Of a DNA stretch of 64,000 nucleotides, positions 61,410-64,000 are shown piece after piece. The DNA lies in NCBI GenBank assembly GCA_949373085.1, contig CASICJ010000012.1, forward strand, positions 25,881 through 89,880, given 5' to 3'. Below the pieces are notes generated by a model that saw only the letters and a program-made list of their open reading frames with translations, had not been told where the DNA came from and ran no database searches. Position numbers and translations under genes: made by a program. The DNA is from an uncultured Verrucomicrobiales bacterium (GTDB lineage: Bacteria; Verrucomicrobiota; Verrucomicrobiia; Verrucomicrobiales; Akkermansiaceae). Position 1 is the stretch's first letter; every line of letters begins with the position of its first letter.

Positions 61410-61538
61410 GTCGGAAATCCTAGCCTCCTAGAGGTCGCAAGGCCATGCGGAATTATCGCAAAACTAATTGGGGGAGGGAGCTGCCTTCTTGGACGGAGAC
61501 AAGAATTCTTAAAGATTCAAGAGTTTCATGAGAGTGAC

Positions 61539-62174
61539 TCAACTTGGCTTGAGAATGGCATTTCTCAAATCATCAACCGAGTCCAAGAGAGGGAAGTCAT
61601 CAGGTGTGCCATAGCCCCAAGAAAAAATAAGTGGCGTCATTTTGCCGTTCCGGGCGGTGGCAAGATCGACGGTAGAGTCTCCGATGTATGCAATCTCCTC
61701 CGCTTTCAGATTCCAATCGCTAATGATTTGATGGGCAGTGGTAGGGTCTGGTTTTTTTGGGTATTGTTCCTCATGGCCTCGAACCTGACTAAAAAGATTT
61801 TTCGGGAAAAGTGTCTCAACGATCTCGACAGTGTATCCATGGGGTTTGTTGGAAAGCACGGCCATGGGCATGTTGTTTTGGCGGAGTTCTTCAAGAAGGG
61901 ATATTAGGCCGGGATAGGGGAAAGTTCCGTTTTTCCAATCCTTGGAATAGCGCATTTGAAAAGCAGCCAAGAGTTGATTCTTCTGGTTGGAGTGGTCGGG
62001 TCCAAGGGCTCGTGTGATGAGATTGAGTAAGCCGTCACCAATGAAGGTTTCGACGACATCCTGCGAATGGTTAGGCAGCTCGATATCGTCCAAAGCATGG
62101 TTGAGGGCAGTGGCGATTCCAGGAAGGGAATCGACGAGCGTGCCATCAAGATCAAAGATTAGTCCGCGGATCAT
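61539..62174 (-). CDS. gph: phosphoglycolate phosphatase-like HAD hydrolase
   Basis: The HAD motif I IFDLDGTLVDS (nucleophile Asp), the helical cap (FIGDGLLNLITRALG), motif II LSNKPHG and motif IV YIGDSTVDLATARNGKM are all present. It fits the Gph family, which removes phosphate from 2-phosphoglycolate or similar small molecules. Length 211 is usual. It is upstream of mlaE in the same direction. The substrate is by family analogy. Confidence 0.88.
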   Translation of the reverse strand: MIRGLIFDLDGTLVDSLPGIATALNHALDDIELPNHSQDVVETFIGDGLLNLITRALGPDHSNQKNQLLAAFQMRYSKDWKNGTFPYPGLISLLEELRQNNMPMAVLSNKPHGYTVEIVETLFPKNLFSQVRGHEEQYPKKPDPTTAHQIISDWNLKAEEIAYIGDSTVDLATARNGKMTPLIFSWGYGTPDDFPLLDSVDDLRNAILKPS

Positions 62175-62256
62175 GGAGTCGCGATAATTGGTGTGAGCGG
62201 ATTTTCCGAGCCTTGTTTTGACAGATGCGAAAAGTTTTGGGAGTAGTTCTCACGTT

Positions 62257-62679
62257 ATGAAATTCAATTTTTCAATTAAGAGTCTTGCGATCGCTTCTAT
62301 TGTGGGTGTCGGGTTGCTCACTCCTGTTTACGCTGACGATGACGAAACTCCTCTCGGCGAAGAAATGGACGTCTTGAGCGGCTCGCTCAAGAGGCTCCGC
62401 AAAGCTGAAACGGCCCCCGAAAAAGTCGAGTTGGTTCACGCTGCCCAGAAGGCTACAATCAAGTCTCTCCAATACTCCCCAATGGTTTTCAAGGATATCA
62501 AGGATGAGAAAGAAAAGGCCAAAGCAACTGCTGATTATAAAAGGCTTATCGGTCTGACCTACGCGAAGCTTTGCGAGCTAGAGATGGCTTACCTTGCTGG
62601 GGACGAAGATAAGGCTGATGAGATCAAGGGCGAACTTAAAGATCTCAAGAAAGATGGCCACGAAAAATACACCGACTAA
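62257..62679 (+). CDS. cytochrome b562-like periplasmic protein
   Basis: The start is the ATG at 62257, giving a signal peptide (SIKSLAIASIVGVGLLTPVYA). The mature protein is a helical bundle resembling cytochrome b562: LGEEMDVLSGSLKRLRKAET with Met37, and a terminal helix ending KKDGHEKYTD with His135, which match the haem-ligating Met and His of the E. coli protein in spacing and surroundings. A TTGACA (62218-62223) lies 33 bases before the ATG. It probably binds haem in the periplasm as a small electron carrier. The similarity is by eye. Confidence 0.7.
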   Translation: MKFNFSIKSLAIASIVGVGLLTPVYADDDETPLGEEMDVLSGSLKRLRKAETAPEKVELVHAAQKATIKSLQYSPMVFKDIKDEKEKAKATADYKRLIGLTYAKLCELEMAYLAGDEDKADEIKGELKDLKKDGHEKYTD

Positions 62680-62707
62680 AAACTTGGTCTAGTTTTGTAA
62701 ATTTAAT

Positions 62708-62741
62708 CCGCCCGGCTGCCTCTTGTAGGCGGGCGTTTTCT
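62708..62741 (+). terminator. rho-independent terminator of the b562-like gene
   Basis: CGCCC (62709-62713) pairs with GGGCG (62731-62735) and an inner GCCT/AGGC stem closes the loop, followed by TTTTC. It lies 28 bases after the stop of the b562-like gene. Confidence 0.8.
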
Positions 62742-62812
62742 TCTGATTAAGGCAAGTTTCCCCGAATTAAGGTCACTATTTGTGTGGTCGATTTTTGGAG
62801 GGTTTTTATCCT

Positions 62813-62833
62813 CTGACGGGGGAATCCCGTCAG
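62813..62833. repeat. perfect 8-bp inverted repeat hairpin
   Basis: CTGACGGG (62813-62820) pairs exactly with CCCGTCAG (62826-62833) around the loop GGAAT. No T run follows, so it is not a plain terminator. It lies between the b562-like terminator and the rpsL promoter and may be a regulatory or small-RNA element. Confidence 0.6.
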
Positions 62834-62969
62834 GCAGTTAAGCATAGTTAAATAATGTGCCAACGCTTCTTCGTGGAGTAGGATTTGCCTAGAATCCGAC
62901 GGTCGAAGCTCTTTCACGTCTTGCTGTATGCTTTTAAGGACTTTTTTTAGAAAATTTTCGAGAAACCCC

Positions 62970-62997
62970 TTGCCAGATGCTCTTTTATTCCTAGAGT
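62970..62997 (+). promoter_or_regulatory. candidate promoter of the rpsL operon
   Basis: TTGCCA (62970-62975), a 16-base spacer and TAGAGT (62992-62997) would start a transcript with a leader of about 225 bases before rpsL. This long leader contrasts with the near-leaderless promoters of other genes here. Confidence 0.45.
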
Positions 62998-63227
62998 CGC
63001 GCCCCCAAATCGGGCCTGGAGATAAAAAATTCCCATAAGAATCAATGATTCAGGTCCTTTATCAGGTTTTCAACTATCGGGTGCACACCGGAAAAATGGC
63101 TCTTGCGAGGAATCTCGCTGAGTTCTCCCGGCGACCCTCCGGTTGAGAATCAGCGATCACACTTTCTTTCCTCAGAAAACCTCATTTAAACAAACCCGCT
63201 TAACCGCCATCCCAAAACGATCGCATT

Positions 63228-63605
63228 ATGCCCACAATTAACCAACTCGTCCGCAAAGGTCGGAAAAAAGCAGTCACCAAGTCGAAGTCACCGGCTTTGA
63301 ACAACTGCCCACAGCGTCGTGGGGTTTGTCTGCAAGTCTACACCCGCACACCTAAGAAGCCGAACTCCGCTCTCCGTAAGGTGGCCAAGGTTCGTCTCAC
63401 CAATGGATATGAAGTTATCGCCTACATCGGTGGTGAAGGCCATAACCTCCAGGAACACTCAATCGTGTTGATTCGCGGTGGTCGTGTGAAGGATTTGCCA
63501 GGTGTCCGTTACCACATCGTTCGTGGGTCACTCGATACCCTCGGAGTTACCGGCCGGATGCAAGGTCGTTCCAAGTATGGCGCCAAGCGTCCTAAGAAGG
63601 GTTAA
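63228..63605 (+). CDS. rpsL: 30S ribosomal protein S12
   Basis: uS12 sits at the decoding centre and is the site of streptomycin-resistance changes. [15 protein letters not shown], then [20 protein letters not shown] and [21 protein letters not shown] are textbook, and the [10 protein letters not shown] loop has both wild-type lysines. Length 125 is usual. It heads the str operon with rpsG 35 bases downstream. Confidence 0.98.
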   Translation: MPTINQLVRKGRKKAVTKSKSPALNNCPQRRGVCLQVYTRTPKKPNSALRKVAKVRLTNGYEVIAYIGGEGHNLQEHSIVLIRGGRVKDLPGVRYHIVRGSLDTLGVTGRMQGRSKYGAKRPKKG

Positions 63606-63640
63606 TTTCATCATTTCACTAATTTTAAACTAACGAACCC

Positions 63641-64000
63641 ATGGCTCGCAGAAAAAGAGTTTACACCAAGCCTGAGAAGCGTGATCCGAAATTTGACAGT
63701 CCCGTTGTTGGCCGTCTCATTAGTAAGGTCATGAAGGATGGAAAACGTTCCCTTTCGGAGCGTATCGTTTACGCCGCGATTGATCGCGCTAACGAAGGCA
63801 CCGACACCATCGATCCTCTCGAAATTCTCACTCGTGCGATTGAGAACGCGAAGCCTCGCGTCGAGGTGAAGAGCCGCCGCGTCGGTGGAGCTACCTATCA
63901 GGTGCCTCTCGAAGTGGATGCCGCTCGTTCCGAGTCACTTGGAATGCGTTGGATCATCAATTTTGCCCGTGCCAAGAAAGGCACTCCAATGCATGTCGCC
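63641..64000 (+). CDS. rpsG: 30S ribosomal protein S7 (partial, runs off window)
   Basis: The ATG at 63641 opens MARRKRVYTKPEKRDPKFDS, followed by GRLISKVMKDGKRSLSERIV, ENAKPRVEVKSRRVGGATYQ and VPLEVDAARSESLGMRW, the uS7 family signature. 120 of about 157 residues are present and the frame is open to the last base. uS7 binds 16S rRNA in the head and often regulates the str operon by binding its own mRNA. Confidence 0.97.
   Translation, partial: MARRKRVYTKPEKRDPKFDSPVVGRLISKVMKDGKRSLSERIVYAAIDRANEGTDTIDPLEILTRAIENAKPRVEVKSRRVGGATYQVPLEVDAARSESLGMRWIINFARAKKGTPMHVA

Larger units (their letters stand above)
62680..63227. other. intergenic leader upstream of rpsL
   Basis: The 548 bases hold, in order, a terminator for the b562-like gene, an isolated perfect hairpin, a promoter candidate and a 230-base leader with two further hairpins: GCGAG/CTCGC at 63105-63118 and a TTCTC-CCGG/CCGG-GAGAA stem at 63123-63149. 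No protein gene or RNA gene was recognised. The leader is a plausible site for control of the ribosomal operon. Confidence 0.5.

Noticed and set aside
1..64000. CRISPR arrays, transposases, integrases, tRNA or rRNA genes
   Set aside because: No regularly spaced repeats, no mobile-element protein and no cloverleaf or rRNA sequence was recognised on either strand by reading.

Overview
The window reads as a chromosomal segment of a Gram-negative, aerobic bacterium of the Planctomycetota/Verrucomicrobiota group, most likely Verrucomicrobiota. The reasons are a PSD-type cytochrome gene beside a DUF1552 gene, an SHD1-like domain fused to a thioredoxin fold, a verrucomicrobial-style prepilin, a multihaem cytochrome followed by a beta-propeller dehydrogenase, and LpxA (lipid A, hence an outer membrane). 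This assignment is inference from gene content; no rRNA is present. No tRNA, CRISPR array, insertion sequence or prophage was recognised.

Layout. 1-7.5 kb: a possible flhA scrap, an outer-membrane-like protein, and a minus-strand operon of four genes joined by ATGA overlaps around an ABCG-type transporter. 7.5-14.7 kb: L,D-transpeptidase, ispD, yqeY (frameshifted), a DUF3592 gene (frameshifted), a secreted metalloprotease, acylphosphatase with two envelope proteins, and folP. 14.7-19.4 kb: a lipoprotein and a pentahaem cytochrome/beta-propeller pair. 19.6-24.7 kb: a sugar-catabolism cluster (aldo/keto reductase, DapA-like aldolase, LacI regulator, sugar isomerase, Gfo/Idh/MocA dehydrogenase). 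25-31 kb: nadB, a phosphoesterase and a glcD-like oxidase (frameshifted). 31-35 kb: two tandem PAS-PAS-PAS-SpoIIE phosphatases, the first lacking the catalytic aspartates. 35-41.5 kb: pfkA, lpxA, a prepilin, rph, rpsN and a CorC-like protein. 41.5-44.3 kb: the radical-SAM/UdgX DNA-repair pair. 44.5-48.7 kb: a pseudouridine synthase, pyruvate dehydrogenase E2 and several unknowns. 48.7-55 kb: a second sugar isomerase/dehydrogenase pair and the DUF1552/PSD pair. 55.4-56.1 kb: a thioredoxin-like gene with an in-frame TGA at the first position of its CPPC motif. 56-62 kb: a membrane metalloprotease-like protein, pdhA-pdhB, mlaE and gph. 62-64 kb: a cytochrome b562-like protein and the start of the rpsL-rpsG ribosomal operon.

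The most striking items are the probable selenoprotein at 55422-56111 (Trp-UGA-Pro-Pro-Cys, frame open on both sides, candidate hairpin just downstream) and the active/degenerate SpoIIE phosphatase pair. A recurring feature is that several promoter-like sequences place the -10 box only 6-9 bases before the ATG, suggesting leaderless mRNAs. Three genes carry what looks like one extra base in a homopolymer, which may be sequencing error.
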